A stretch of 64,000 nucleotides of DNA, taken from NCBI RefSeq assembly GCF_027118995.1, contig NZ_CP098242.1:2457001-2521000 (forward strand), read 5' to 3'. Shown here one piece after another: positions 9,833 through 22,451 of this stretch. The DNA is from Oxalobacter vibrioformis (GTDB lineage Bacteria > Pseudomonadota > Gammaproteobacteria > Burkholderiales > Burkholderiaceae_D). The notes below the pieces were generated by a model. It saw nothing but the letters and a program-made list of their open reading frames with translations. It made no database searches and was not told the DNA's origin. Position 1 is the stretch's first letter. Each line of letters opens with the position of its first letter. Made by a program: the position numbers and the translations under genes.

Positions 9833-10732
9833 CTAATCCGCATTCACAAAAGCCGTCAGCGCGCGCTGATAGTTTTCCGAGGCGGAAATACTGTTATGCC
9901 GTGAGTCGGGAATCACCAGCAGGGTGGCAATCCCTTCCGGGAAAAGCGCGTAAAGCCGCTCGGTGCTTTCAGCCGGGATCACCTCATCATGGTCAGCCAT
10001 CAGGATGAGGGTAGGGGCAGAAACTTCAGGCGCATAGCGCCAGGATTCATACTTGTCTTTCAGCAGCCAGCGCACCGGCACATAGGGAAAAGCGCGCCCG
10101 GCGACATATTCTATGCTGTCATAAGGCGTAATCAGCAAAACGCGCGAAGCCGGGCGTTTTGCTGCCAGGTGAACCGCAACACCCGCTCCCAGGCTTCGCC
10201 CGGCCACGACAATACGTCCGTGCCTTTTTGCCACCTCATCGTACAGCGCAAACGCATCATCCATAATGGCGTGCTCTGATGGCTTGCCCTCGCTGCCGCC
10301 GTAGCCGCGATAGTGCATCAGGTACAGGGCATGGTTCGGGAAGCGCTCGGCAAAGTCCGGCAGATTCATCGACACATCCTCAGCATTACCGCCAAAGTAA
10401 ATGAGCGCATCCGGCCTGTCGTTTTCCAGCATCGTCACCATCACCTTCGCATCCGGGCGTTGCAGTACCATGAGCGGGGCATTTTCCAGCCGTCTGGGCT
10501 GCCCGAAATAAAGCAGCGAGCGCTGATAAAGATACAGATAAGTGCAAAACCCCGTATAAATCAGCAGGATAATGAAGAGAAATGACAGCAGCGAACGGTT
10601 AAACACGGCAGGGGCAGCAGACAGGTTGATCAGTAGCAGACCACAGGATACCGCACCTGCCGTCATGATCAAAGCCGGTGCTACGGCTGTTTTCCCCCGC
10701 ATCGTCATCCCCTTGTTACTCGATTCAGGCAT
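9833..10732 (-). CDS. Membrane-anchored alpha/beta hydrolase (serine hydrolase family)
   Basis: The 299-residue protein has two N-terminal hydrophobic segments (residues about 17-40 and 46-68), then an alpha/beta hydrolase fold: oxyanion region IYFGGNAEDV, HYRGYGGSEGKPS, nucleophile elbow GRSLGAG (Ser), acid DHDEVIP and histidine DSRHNSIS. This pattern matches the BEM46/YfhR-like hydrolases, whose substrate is not known. The start ATG at 10732-10730 is the longest; MTMRG further in is possible. It converges on the Sel1 gene with only 14 bases between stops. Confidence 0.85.
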   Translation of the reverse strand: MPESSNKGMTMRGKTAVAPALIMTAGAVSCGLLLINLSAAPAVFNRSLLSFLFIILLIYTGFCTYLYLYQRSLLYFGQPRRLENAPLMVLQRPDAKVMVTMLENDRPDALIYFGGNAEDVSMNLPDFAERFPNHALYLMHYRGYGGSEGKPSEHAIMDDAFALYDEVAKRHGRIVVAGRSLGAGVAVHLAAKRPASRVLLITPYDSIEYVAGRAFPYVPVRWLLKDKYESWRYAPEVSAPTLILMADHDEVIPAESTERLYALFPEGIATLLVIPDSRHNSISASENYQRALTAFVNAD

Positions 10733-10800
10733 ATGCCAGCCGCATTCTAGCGGCCATGATGCGTTATCCAGGCGCTGGTGGACACATTGTTTGATACGGG

Positions 10801-11088
10801 TTAATACAGGAAAAGGCTGCCCGTTGGCGCGTTTTCACCCTGTTCTTTTTCGAGTTGCCGGTATTTTTTTGAGAAAACCTCAATGTAAATCCGGAAACGG
10901 ACAGAACTTGATTTGATGGATGGCTGGAAATGAAAAATACAGTCGGTATCATCGTTTATCCTTGCTATTTCATTGCGGCTTTTGCGATAAGTAAATCCGT
11001 AGGGCAAAAGCGTCTGGGCGATCCTTTCGCACACATAAACAAAGATTTCCCTGGGTTTTGTCTCCGGTGGAAAGACTTTTCCTGTCAT
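10801..11088 (-). CDS. Hypothetical protein, 95 residues
   Basis: I placed the start at ATG 11088-11086 because GGAGG lies a few bases upstream; the longer frame to 11217 has no such site. The protein has a helix (REIFVYVCERIAQTLLPYGF) followed by alternating strands (DCIFHFQPSIKSSSVRFRIYIEVFSKKY), an arrangement that recalls DUF4304-type proteins, but the match is weak. It is cytoplasmic and of unknown function. Confidence 0.55.
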   Translation of the reverse strand: MTGKVFPPETKPREIFVYVCERIAQTLLPYGFTYRKSRNEIARINDDTDCIFHFQPSIKSSSVRFRIYIEVFSKKYRQLEKEQGENAPTGSLFLY

Positions 11089-11294
11089 TGACCTGCCTCC
11101 TGTTTTATTGCCGCCGTTTTTGCGGCTGGCGGGCGTACCCGCAGATTTTAGATGAACGCCATGGCGGCTATGCTCCCATCCTGCCCAAGCCTTTCTTTTC
11201 CTGCCGCCGGACCACAATAAAAAAGCACGGGGCTTTTACCCGCATGGCAAAGCAGGAGTCCATGCGGTAAACTGTCATTACCTGATTGACCCGA

Positions 11295-12113
11295 ATGCGA
11301 CTGACCATGTGGACAGATACCCATTGCCATCTTAATGCGCTCGAACTGGCCGATGAATGCGACGCCATTGCCCGCCGTGCGGCGGATCTCAAGGTATCCC
11401 GTATCGTTATTCCTTCCATCGACAGGCAGGGTTTTGCCGACGTGCGCCAGTTGGCACACCGCCACCCCAATTGTGCCTATGCGCTGGGTATTCACCCGTC
11501 CTGCGTGGTGGACGCCACAGAAGATGATCTGAAAGCCATGCGCCTATTGCTGGAAGCGAGCCTTGCTGACCCGCAGTTTGTTGGTATCGGCGAGATTGGC
11601 CTGGATTTTTACAAACCCGAACGCAGGGAAGGGCCATTGCGGGAAAAACAGGAGCATTACTACGTGGAGCAACTGAAAATGGCGCGCGACCTCGGGTTGC
11701 CCGTGCTCCTGCACAGCCTGCGCGCCGTTGACATAGTCCTCAAATATCTCCGCCAGATCAAAACACCCGGCGGGGTTGCCCATGCTTTCAATGGCAGCCT
11801 CCAGCAGGCCCATGCCTTTATCGGGCTGGGTTTCATGCTGAGCTTTACCGGCACCTTTACCTATGAACGGGCGCAACATATGAGGCGGCTTGCCGTCGAG
11901 CTGCCGGAAGACGCCATCGTTATCGAAACCGATGCGCCCGACCTGCCACCCGCCTGGCTCGACAAACCCTTCAATACCCCGGAGGAGCTACCGCGTATTG
12001 GTGCCGAGCTGGCCGGGTTACGCGGCATCACACCTGAAGCGCTGGCTACGGCAACCACCGAAAATGCCCTCAAGGTCATGCCACGCCTTTCAAAGCTTCC
12101 CCTCAACGCCTGA
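11295..12113 (+). CDS. tatD: TatD family metal-dependent hydrolase
   Basis: TatD-type enzymes are TIM-barrel metal-dependent nucleases. The metal-binding motif TDTHCHLN lies at the N-terminus, followed by GIGEIGLDFY (metal-ligand Glu), LPVLLHSLRA (His), GGVAHAFNGS (His) and IVIETDAPDLPP (Asp). The length of about 272 residues is typical. The start is unsure: TTG 11286, ATG 11295 and ATG 11307 are all open and none has a clear ribosome site. The stop TGA shares a base with the comEC start, so the two genes are coupled. Confidence 0.9.
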   Translation: MRLTMWTDTHCHLNALELADECDAIARRAADLKVSRIVIPSIDRQGFADVRQLAHRHPNCAYALGIHPSCVVDATEDDLKAMRLLLEASLADPQFVGIGEIGLDFYKPERREGPLREKQEHYYVEQLKMARDLGLPVLLHSLRAVDIVLKYLRQIKTPGGVAHAFNGSLQQAHAFIGLGFMLSFTGTFTYERAQHMRRLAVELPEDAIVIETDAPDLPPAWLDKPFNTPEELPRIGAELAGLRGITPEALATATTENALKVMPRLSKLPLNA

Positions 12114-14554
12114 TGCGTGCAGCCATTGCCGGCTTTGCCCTGGGGGTCATCATCCTGCAACAGCAGGCCGACCTGGCTGGCTGGCCTGTGCTGCTCTTGC
12201 TGGCAGTAGCCAGCATCGGACTGATGGCTGCCTCCTTCTGGCAACGGCTTGCTGCTGACAGGGCTTCCCTCAAACGGCTGCTGCGTTTTCTTGCTGGTAT
12301 CCTGTTCGGCTTTTTCTGGGCATCGGTCTTTGCACAGTATTATTTGTCTGATGAGTTGCCCGAATACCTCGAAGGCAAAAACATCATTGTTACCGGCACC
12401 ATCGATAGCCTGCCAAAACTGGCAGAAACAGGCAAAAGCTTCCAGTTCAGTGTAGAGCGTGCCGAATTCAGCGGCCATCCGGTTACCGTTCCTGCCCGGC
12501 TCCTCCTTTCCTGGAGCAACACCTTCCAGCAAGATGATGCCGCCCCCATCCCTGATGTGCGGCCCGGTGCGCGCTGGCGGCTCAATGTCAGGTTGAAGCG
12601 TGGGCATGGCAGCGCCAATCCTGACGGATTTGATTACGAGATGTGGCTTTTGAAGCAGCATATCCGGGCCACCGGCTACGTGCGCCACGACACAAAAGAG
12701 GCGGTCAAAAACCGCGAACTCGCCCCCTTTGTCATGACACCCGGAAGCATCATCAACCGGGCCAGAAGCCGCCTGCGCGACCATATCCGCCATGCCTTGC
12801 CGGATGCGCGTTATGCCGGCGTCATCGTTGCGCTGGTGATTGGCGACCAGCAGGGGATAGCCACCTCTGACTGGGATGTATTCAACCGCACGGGGATATC
12901 CCACCTGGTGTCCATTTCCGGGCTGCATATTACCCTCATATCCGGTATGTTTGCGGGCCTTGTCTCGTTTCTGTGGCGGCGTTCCTTTTTTACCCGGGCG
13001 AAGTTGCCGCTTTTACTGCCTGCCCAGAAAGCCGCCGCCGTGGGAGGTGTCCTCATGGCGTGGGTCTATGTGCTCCTTGCCGGTTTTGGCGTACCGGCGC
13101 AGCGGACGCTCTACATGCTCATCGTCGTTGCCATTGCCCTCTGGATGGGGCGTCTTACCCGTGTTTCCCATGTCCTTTTTGCCGCCCTGGGAATCGTACT
13201 CTTTTTTGACCCCTGGGCTGTTCTTGCCCCCGGTTTCTGGCTTTCTTTTGGTGCAATCGGCTGCATCCTCTTTATCTCATCCGGTCGCAAGACCATCTTT
13301 CGCCAGGAAGTGCCAAAAAAAACACGCTGGATCTTTGCCCTGCAAAATGCCGCCCGTGTCCAGTTGGGCATCACCATTGGCCTTATCCCGCTGACACTCC
13401 TTTTCTTTGGCCGCATCTCGCTGATCAGTCCGCTGGCCAATGCCATTGCCATCCCCCTGGTTGGCACGGTGGTTACACCCATGGCGCTGTTGGGCAGCAT
13501 CATGCCGTCCTTTCTTGCCCATTACCTCCTCGGCGTGGCGCATTACCTGGTTTCTCTATTGGCGATTGTTCTGGAATACTTCAGTGCCTTTTCCTTCGCT
13601 GTCTGGAGAGCCCCCATCCCTGAAACCTGGTTTTTCGTGGTGGCCTTAATGGGCACGATCTGGATGCTCGCGCCAAGAGGCTGGCCTGCCAGATGGCTGG
13701 GCCTGGCCTGCTGGGTGCCGCTCTTTCTTTCCCAGCCCTCCCATCCTCCAGGCGGGGAAGTGCAGGCCATTGCACTGGATGTGGGACAGGGCAGCGCCAT
13801 CCTTGTCGAAACGGGCAACCACCGCCTCCTGTTCGACACCGGTCCGGCTTATACCGATGAAGTCAATGCCGGGTCACGGATCATTATCCCCTACCTGAAT
13901 GCGCGGGGCATTACCTCGCTTGATGTCCTGGTCATTTCACATGGCGACATGGACCACGCAGGCGGCGCTGCATCACTTCTCACCGATCCGGAAATCACCG
14001 TGGGCAGCGTTTATTCCTCCTTAAAGCCCGACGATCCGCTGGTGGCGCTTGCCCGTGACCATCGCCCCTGCCTTGCGGGGCAGATGTGGGAATGGGATGG
14101 CGTGCAGTTTGAAATGCTGGGACCCACAATGGATATCCACCTGGCCCCCGAAGACAAAAACAAGTCCAACGCACTGAGCTGCGTCCTCAAGATCACCGCC
14201 GGCAGCCAGAGTATGCTCCTGCCGGGCGATATCGGTACACGGGAAGAATCCGGCCTGCTGTCTCGTGTGCCCGAAAAACTCAAAAGCGACATCCTGCTCG
14301 CGCCGCACCACGGCAGCAATACCTCTTCCTCCCTGCCGTTTCTCGCCACCGTCAAGCCATCCATCGCCATCTTCCAGATGGGTTACCGCAACCGGTACGG
14401 CCACCCAGACGACACCGTCTCTGCGCGGTACGATGTGCTGGGCATCAGGCGCATGCGCACAGACGAGGAGGGCGCCATCCTCATCCGGTTTGGAAAAAAA
14501 GTCGAAGCCGAAGGCTGGCGAAACGTGCGAAAACGCTACTGGTATGGCAGGTAA
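12113..14554 (+). CDS. comEC: DNA internalisation-related competence protein ComEC/Rec2
   Basis: ComEC is the inner-membrane channel that takes up single-stranded DNA in natural transformation. The 813-residue protein has an N-terminal soluble OB-like domain (DUF4131), a competence domain with many membrane segments (GISHLVSISGLHITLISG is the signature), and a C-terminal metallo-beta-lactamase-like domain with LDVGQGSAILVET, VISHGDMDHAGG and LLAPHHGSNTSS. Length and order are complete. The start overlaps the tatD stop. Presence of an intact comEC suggests that competence is possible, but other com genes are outside the window. Confidence 0.96.
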   Translation: MRAAIAGFALGVIILQQQADLAGWPVLLLLAVASIGLMAASFWQRLAADRASLKRLLRFLAGILFGFFWASVFAQYYLSDELPEYLEGKNIIVTGTIDSLPKLAETGKSFQFSVERAEFSGHPVTVPARLLLSWSNTFQQDDAAPIPDVRPGARWRLNVRLKRGHGSANPDGFDYEMWLLKQHIRATGYVRHDTKEAVKNRELAPFVMTPGSIINRARSRLRDHIRHALPDARYAGVIVALVIGDQQGIATSDWDVFNRTGISHLVSISGLHITLISGMFAGLVSFLWRRSFFTRAKLPLLLPAQKAAAVGGVLMAWVYVLLAGFGVPAQRTLYMLIVVAIALWMGRLTRVSHVLFAALGIVLFFDPWAVLAPGFWLSFGAIGCILFISSGRKTIFRQEVPKKTRWIFALQNAARVQLGITIGLIPLTLLFFGRISLISPLANAIAIPLVGTVVTPMALLGSIMPSFLAHYLLGVAHYLVSLLAIVLEYFSAFSFAVWRAPIPETWFFVVALMGTIWMLAPRGWPARWLGLACWVPLFLSQPSHPPGGEVQAIALDVGQGSAILVETGNHRLLFDTGPAYTDEVNAGSRIIIPYLNARGITSLDVLVISHGDMDHAGGAASLLTDPEITVGSVYSSLKPDDPLVALARDHRPCLAGQMWEWDGVQFEMLGPTMDIHLAPEDKNKSNALSCVLKITAGSQSMLLPGDIGTREESGLLSRVPEKLKSDILLAPHHGSNTSSSLPFLATVKPSIAIFQMGYRNRYGHPDDTVSARYDVLGIRRMRTDEEGAILIRFGKKVEAEGWRNVRKRYWYGR

Positions 14555-18515
<3,961 letters not shown>

Positions 18516-18520
18516 ACCTT

Positions 18521-18551
18521 CCAGACTGCCGGTATATTACCGGCAGTCTGG
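18521..18551. terminator. Perfect hairpin between eno and ftsB
   Basis: Thirteen paired bases (CCAGACTGCCGGT with its complement) enclose a five-base loop. No T run follows on either strand, so it may be a rho-assisted terminator, an attenuator or an mRNA-stabilising stem rather than a classic intrinsic terminator. Confidence 0.6.
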
Positions 18552-18569
18552 TATGAAGCCGCCCGAACA

Positions 18570-19091
18570 ATGCGTCTGATTACCATTGTCCTTGCCGTAT
18601 TGCTGTTGCTCATCCAGTACCCGCTGTGGATGGGCAAGGGCGGCTTTTTCCGTGCGCGCGAGCTTTCCCTGCAACTGGAGGCCGCACAGGAAAAAAACGA
18701 GGACTACCGCCTGCGCAACGCCAAGCTGGCTTCCGAGGTGCGTGATCTTGAAGTCGGTACCGAAGCCATAGAAGAGCGCGCCCGCTTTGAACTGGGCATG
18801 ATCAAACGGGATGAAATCTTTATCCAGGTGATCGACACCTCCAAATTCCCCGGCAAGGGCAAGCCCGTAGAGGGCGATCTGGCCCTGCCAATCGCAAAAC
18901 CCGAAGCCGCGCCCACAGACACAAAGCCGGCCACGCAGGAGGCGACCAACCCTGCGCCAGCACAAAGCCAGCCCGCAGGGCAGACAACCACTTCCAAACC
19001 ATCCGCACAGGCTGCACCCGCACAAAAACCCGCTGCCAATTCGTCTGCGGGCACAGCAAACAAGCCTACAGCAAATACAAAGCCGAAATGA
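18570..19091 (+). CDS. ftsB: Cell division protein FtsB with long low-complexity tail
   Basis: FtsB joins FtsL and FtsQ in the divisome. Residues 1-16 form the single membrane segment (MRLITIVLAVLLLLIQYP), 25-62 a coiled coil (LSLQLEAAQEKNEDYRLRN), and then comes the family motif TEAIEERARFELGMIKRDEIF. The last 70 or so residues are a Pro/Ala/Thr/Gln-rich tail with no predicted fold, so the protein is 173 residues against roughly 100 in E. coli. It is preceded by the hairpin at 18521-18551 and ends about 75 bases before tRNA-Asn. Confidence 0.88.
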   Translation: MRLITIVLAVLLLLIQYPLWMGKGGFFRARELSLQLEAAQEKNEDYRLRNAKLASEVRDLEVGTEAIEERARFELGMIKRDEIFIQVIDTSKFPGKGKPVEGDLALPIAKPEAAPTDTKPATQEATNPAPAQSQPAGQTTTSKPSAQAAPAQKPAANSSAGTANKPTANTKPK

Positions 19092-19124
19092 CCGCAAAAA
19101 ACGCAAAATAAGTCTGAGATTTAT

Positions 19125-19153
19125 TTGACATCGGCCCAGAGCATGCTTATAAT
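19125..19153 (+). promoter_or_regulatory. Consensus sigma70 promoter of tRNA-Asn
   Basis: TTGACA (19125-19130) and TATAAT (19148-19153) are separated by exactly 17 bases, a perfect consensus. The tRNA begins 13 bases after the -10 box. In the lysogen this promoter also faces the left end of the prophage. Confidence 0.9.
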
Positions 19154-19165
19154 CTTCTTCTTTAT

Positions 19166-19241
19166 TCCCTGATAGCTCAGTTGGTAGAGCGACGGACTGT
19201 TAATCCGCAGGTCCCTGGTTCGAGCCCAGGTCGGGGAGCCA
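19166..19241 (+). tRNA. tRNA-Asn(GTT), prophage attachment gene
   Basis: The 76-base gene encodes its CCA end. The acceptor arms TCCCTGA and TCGGGGA pair (one G-U), the anticodon loop is CTGTTAA with anticodon GTT, and the T arm is CCTGG/CCAGG with TTCGAGC. The 3' 50 bases are duplicated at the right end of the prophage, so integration keeps a whole tRNA here. Confidence 0.97.
19192..19241 (+). repeat. attL, 50-bp direct repeat
   Basis: These 50 bases, from the anticodon arm to the CCA of tRNA-Asn, are identical to 60740-60789. Identity stops on both sides (G before versus C; A after versus G). Site-specific integrases of the tyrosine type commonly use the 3' half of tRNA genes. Confidence 0.95.
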
Positions 19242-19355
19242 AAACAAAACAAAGGGTTACCTGAGTTTGTGTCTGGTTTAGTTTTCTTCAAGAGACTAAT
19301 TGTGACTCAAACTGTGACAAAGATAGTAAAAGGTATCCCTTTAGAAACAACTTTA

Positions 19356-19392
19356 GGAGCTCTAGGCACCATGCCCAGGGCTCCTTTTCTTT
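19356..19392 (+). terminator. Strong intrinsic terminator between attL and RNA polymerase
   Basis: Positions 19356-19368 pair with 19374-19386: outer AGGAGC/GCTCCT, then a T-G wobble, CT/AG, one A-C mismatch and GGC/GCC, with the loop ACCAT. TTTTCTTTT follows. It would stop read-through from the tRNA-Asn promoter before the phage polymerase gene. Confidence 0.8.
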
Positions 19393-19418
19393 TGCCTAAA
19401 CGGCCTTCATTTTTAGGC

Positions 19419-19452
19419 CTCTGTAGTTAGCCCAGCCGGAAGCTACAGAGGA
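19419..19452 (+). promoter_or_regulatory. Leader hairpin upstream of phage RNA polymerase
   Basis: CCTCTGTAG (19419-19427) pairs perfectly with CTACAGAGG (19444-19452) around a 16-base loop. It lies 90 bases before the polymerase start and has no T run. A processing site or leader structure is possible. The rest of 19242-19541 shows no coding frame. Confidence 0.5.
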
Positions 19453-19541
19453 CCGACTTCCGTTTTATTTGTTCTATGCCAACCGGCAGGGTTCCCTGTG
19501 GCTTCTTCTTTTTGTTTTTATTTCAAACGATTGGAGAAATC

Positions 19542-21953
19542 ATGGAAGAGTTGAACAAAGCCCAGCGCGATCTTGAAGAAGATATTGTGAAAATGGGTGT
19601 TGACCGTTATCGGGCAATGACCACCAAGAGAGCAGCTGCGGATTTACCTCCGGGGATGCGGCTGGTTCGTAGGGCTGTTGAACCACTGGCAGACCGGATA
19701 CAGCGAGACAAAGAACGTGTCTTGGCTGGGACACCCCTAAAGAGCTCCACCGTTTTCTACTTTCTGGATCAGTTTGAGCCTGACATGCTTGCTTATGTTA
19801 CAGCCCGGACTATTATCAGCAGCTTCCACAGGTTCCCAGCACTGACTTCCTTAGCCAAGGAAATCGGTAGAACCCTTGAGAACGCTGTCAACTATGACCG
19901 GCTTAAAGAAGAACACCCGGGAATCTACAGGGTGCTCCTTAAGCGGCTTGCGAAGTCCCCCCATGAAGGCCACCGACACTTGGTCTTTAAGCGGTACCTG
20001 AAGAACTTTGAGATTAAGACTGTGAAGTGGGGAGCCTCAGAGACAACCAAAGTGGGGACTTATCTCATTGACTGTTTCATAGAAGAAACCGGCTTTGCTT
20101 ATCTCAAGGCAATGGGACAAGGAAAGGGCAGCGATAGGCCATACTTTGTCTGCCCAGAGCCATCTGTAGCTGAGTGGCTTCAGGAAGCCCATGGCCGCTG
20201 TGAGCTGCTCCACCCATTCCACATGCCCATGATAGCCAAGCCGCTGGAGTGGTCTACTCCGTATAACGGAGGGTATTACACAGAGGCCCTGAAGTATCCC
20301 CTTATTAAAACAGCCAATAAGAACTACCTTCAGGAGCTGGAGTGGGTAGAAATGCCGATGGTTTATAAGGCCATCAATGCTCTTCAGAACACCCCATGGA
20401 AGATCAATAGGCCAGTCTTAAGGGTTATTGAGGAGTGCTGGCAAGCTGGAATGAGGGTGGGTAAGCTCCCCTCCAGTAATTTCCTTGAGACCCCAGCTAA
20501 GGCTCATGACCCTGATAAAGACCAAGAAGCTCACAAGGGCTGGAGGAGGGAGGCCGCCAAGGTCCATGATTTTAATTACAGGACAACAAGTAAACGTGTC
20601 ATAGCGGCCCAGCGGATTGCCATAGCCCGTAAGTTTCATGATACTGACAGGTTTTATTTCCCACACTCCCTTGATACACGGGGAAGAGCCTACCCAGTTT
20701 CTTCTGTGCTGACTCCACAGGGGGATGATGTATCAAAAGCCCTCCTCACTTTTGCTGATGCTAAACCCTTGGGGACCAACGGACAGTATTGGCTCTATAT
20801 GCATGGTGCCAACTGCTTCGGGGTAGATAAGGTGGCCTTTGATGACCGCATTACGTGGGTCCAGGAACACCATGAGCACATCCTTGACTCAGCTTTAAAC
20901 CCGCTTGATGGTTCCCGCTTCTGGACTGAAGCTGATGATCCTTTCCAGTTCCTTGCGTTCTCTTTTGTTTATCTGGGGCTGGAGCTTCACCTTAAGGCCG
21001 GTGGTAGGCCAGAGGAATATCAGAGTGACCTTCCGGTGTCCCTTGATGGCTCCTGTAACGGCCTTCAGAACTTCTCTGCCATGCTGTTGGATGAGGTTGG
21101 AGGTAAGGCCACTAATCTGGTTCCTTCAGCTGTCCCTAGCGATTTATATGGGGAGGTGGCTAAGGTAACTAACGAGCTGGTGAAACAGGATGCTGAGAAC
21201 GGGATCTTGCTTGGCATGAAGTGGGAAGGGAATGTGACCAGACAGCTGGTTAAGCGTAACACCATGACAGTGCCCTACGCAGTCACCTTAAATGGCATGA
21301 AGAAACAGCTCATGAAAGAGTTTAGTGATGCTGCTGATGGGGAAGCATCCGAGAATGACTGGGATGATGCTTCATACCTTGCAGAGCACAATCATGAGGC
21401 CATTGGCCGTGTTGTAGTGGCCGCAAGGAGGGCAATGGAGTGGCTTCGTAAGTCTGCCCAGGTAGCAGCTTCCAATGGCTTGCCGGTTCAGTGGGTAACT
21501 CCAGCTGGTCTACAGGTTCTTCAGTATTACAAGAAGATGAAGGGGGTAAGGACTCGTATGACAATCAATGGCCGTGAGCTGAAGCTTACCCTCCGCTTTG
21601 AGACAGAAGTGCTGGACACCCGGAAGCAGTCTCTGGGGATTGCACCTAACTTTGTGCACAGCCTGGACGCAGCACACATGCAAAGGACCGTATGTCATTG
21701 TGCTGATGAAGGGGTGGAGCACTTCAGTATGATCCATGATTCCTTTGGGACCCATGCAGGATCAGTAGACATTCTTTCGTACCAGTTAAGGAGGGCCTTT
21801 GTTGAGCAGTATTCAGGGGATGTCCTGGCTGACTTCAAAGCACAGCTTGAAACACAGCTCCCGGAGAAGGCCGCTAAGAAACTCCCTGAGCTGCCACCAA
21901 AGGGAAATCTTGATCTGTCACAGGTCATGGATAGCTTGTACTTTTTTGCCTAA
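19542..21953 (+). CDS. T7-like single-subunit DNA-dependent RNA polymerase
   Basis: This enzyme transcribes the middle and late phage genes from its own promoters. I chose ATG 19542 (GGAG nine bases upstream), giving 803 residues against 883 in T7. Equivalents of the T7 catalytic residues are visible: D502 in DGSCNGLQNFSAM (T7 D537), K571 and Y579 in KRNTMTVPY (T7 K631, Y639) and D733 in SMIHDSFGTHA (T7 D812); the spacings K-to-Y and D-to-end match T7. LDTRGRAYP and the C-terminal FFA also fit. The residue after Y579 is Ala where T7 has Gly640. It is the first phage gene after attL, about 300 bases downstream of the tRNA. Confidence 0.97.
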   Translation: MEELNKAQRDLEEDIVKMGVDRYRAMTTKRAAADLPPGMRLVRRAVEPLADRIQRDKERVLAGTPLKSSTVFYFLDQFEPDMLAYVTARTIISSFHRFPALTSLAKEIGRTLENAVNYDRLKEEHPGIYRVLLKRLAKSPHEGHRHLVFKRYLKNFEIKTVKWGASETTKVGTYLIDCFIEETGFAYLKAMGQGKGSDRPYFVCPEPSVAEWLQEAHGRCELLHPFHMPMIAKPLEWSTPYNGGYYTEALKYPLIKTANKNYLQELEWVEMPMVYKAINALQNTPWKINRPVLRVIEECWQAGMRVGKLPSSNFLETPAKAHDPDKDQEAHKGWRREAAKVHDFNYRTTSKRVIAAQRIAIARKFHDTDRFYFPHSLDTRGRAYPVSSVLTPQGDDVSKALLTFADAKPLGTNGQYWLYMHGANCFGVDKVAFDDRITWVQEHHEHILDSALNPLDGSRFWTEADDPFQFLAFSFVYLGLELHLKAGGRPEEYQSDLPVSLDGSCNGLQNFSAMLLDEVGGKATNLVPSAVPSDLYGEVAKVTNELVKQDAENGILLGMKWEGNVTRQLVKRNTMTVPYAVTLNGMKKQLMKEFSDAADGEASENDWDDASYLAEHNHEAIGRVVVAARRAMEWLRKSAQVAASNGLPVQWVTPAGLQVLQYYKKMKGVRTRMTINGRELKLTLRFETEVLDTRKQSLGIAPNFVHSLDAAHMQRTVCHCADEGVEHFSMIHDSFGTHAGSVDILSYQLRRAFVEQYSGDVLADFKAQLETQLPEKAAKKLPELPPKGNLDLSQVMDSLYFFA

Positions 21954-21988
21954 TAGTTCCGCTCGGTAAACTAATTTAATGGAAAAGG

Positions 21989-22014
21989 CACCCAAGGGGA
22001 CCCTAAAGAGGTAC
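21989..22014 (+). promoter_or_regulatory. Candidate phage RNA polymerase promoter (copy a)
   Basis: This 26-base motif, CACCCAAGGGGACCC then TAAAGAGGTAC, recurs at 34701, 54659 and 55614. The core resembles the SP6 (GACACTATAGA) and T3 (CACTAAAGGGAGA) promoters. It lies directly after the polymerase gene and before the middle genes, where T7 places its first class II promoters. Confidence 0.7.
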
Positions 22015-22044
22015 AGCCCAGCCATTAAAACTTAGGAGGCCAAG

Positions 22045-22188
22045 ATGAAACCACAGCAGAAGAAACAACGGAACCAAAAGGAAAGAAAAGCGAGAACAAC
22101 TGGCCGGTATGGACATGCTCCAGCCGGTTGGTTTTCTTTTGAGGCACGGGCAAGACACCCGTGGATGTCAACCAACAAAAAGGATTGA
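22045..22188 (+). CDS. Small basic protein, 47 residues
   Basis: ATG 22045 follows AGGAGG by five bases. The product is lysine- and arginine-rich at the start (MKPQQKKQRNQKERKARTT) and aromatic later (GWFSFEARARHPW). Its TGA shares a base with the ATG of the next gene, which supports translation of both. T7 has small basic proteins at this place (gp1.1 region), but homology cannot be shown. Confidence 0.6.
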   Translation: MKPQQKKQRNQKERKARTTGRYGHAPAGWFSFEARARHPWMSTNKKD

Positions 22189-22448
22189 TGAACAGAGACT
22201 CTTTAAACATGGTTAGGCCGCCTGAGGTTGTTACAGCGGCTTATTCCCTTATCAACACCATTCAAAACATCCCAAAGCATGATGCCGTTCATGCGCTTTC
22301 GCTCCTGATGAGGGAGGTGTCCAGCATGTTAGGGGTTCCTGTAGGAGAGCTCCTTAACAGGGCAGATCGAATTGTGGGGGACCTTAACACACACTACCAC
22401 TCAGAGATAAGGGCTCTGAGGGAGTACATCAAAAATGAAATGAGGTGA
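22188..22448 (+). CDS. Hypothetical helical phage protein, 86 residues
   Basis: The start at ATG 22188 overlaps the preceding stop as TGATG; a GTG at 22161 is less likely. The product is mostly helical (VVTAAYSLINTIQNI, AVHALSLLMREVSSMLG, ELLNRADRIVGDL). The function is not recognised. It lies in the middle-gene block before the SSB. Confidence 0.65.
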   Translation: MNRDSLNMVRPPEVVTAAYSLINTIQNIPKHDAVHALSLLMREVSSMLGVPVGELLNRADRIVGDLNTHYHSEIRALREYIKNEMR

Positions 22449-22451
22449 CCT

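Noticed and set aside
11861..12928. 355-residue minus-strand frame opposite tatD and comEC
   Set aside because: Both plus-strand genes show full family motifs; the antisense frame shows none.
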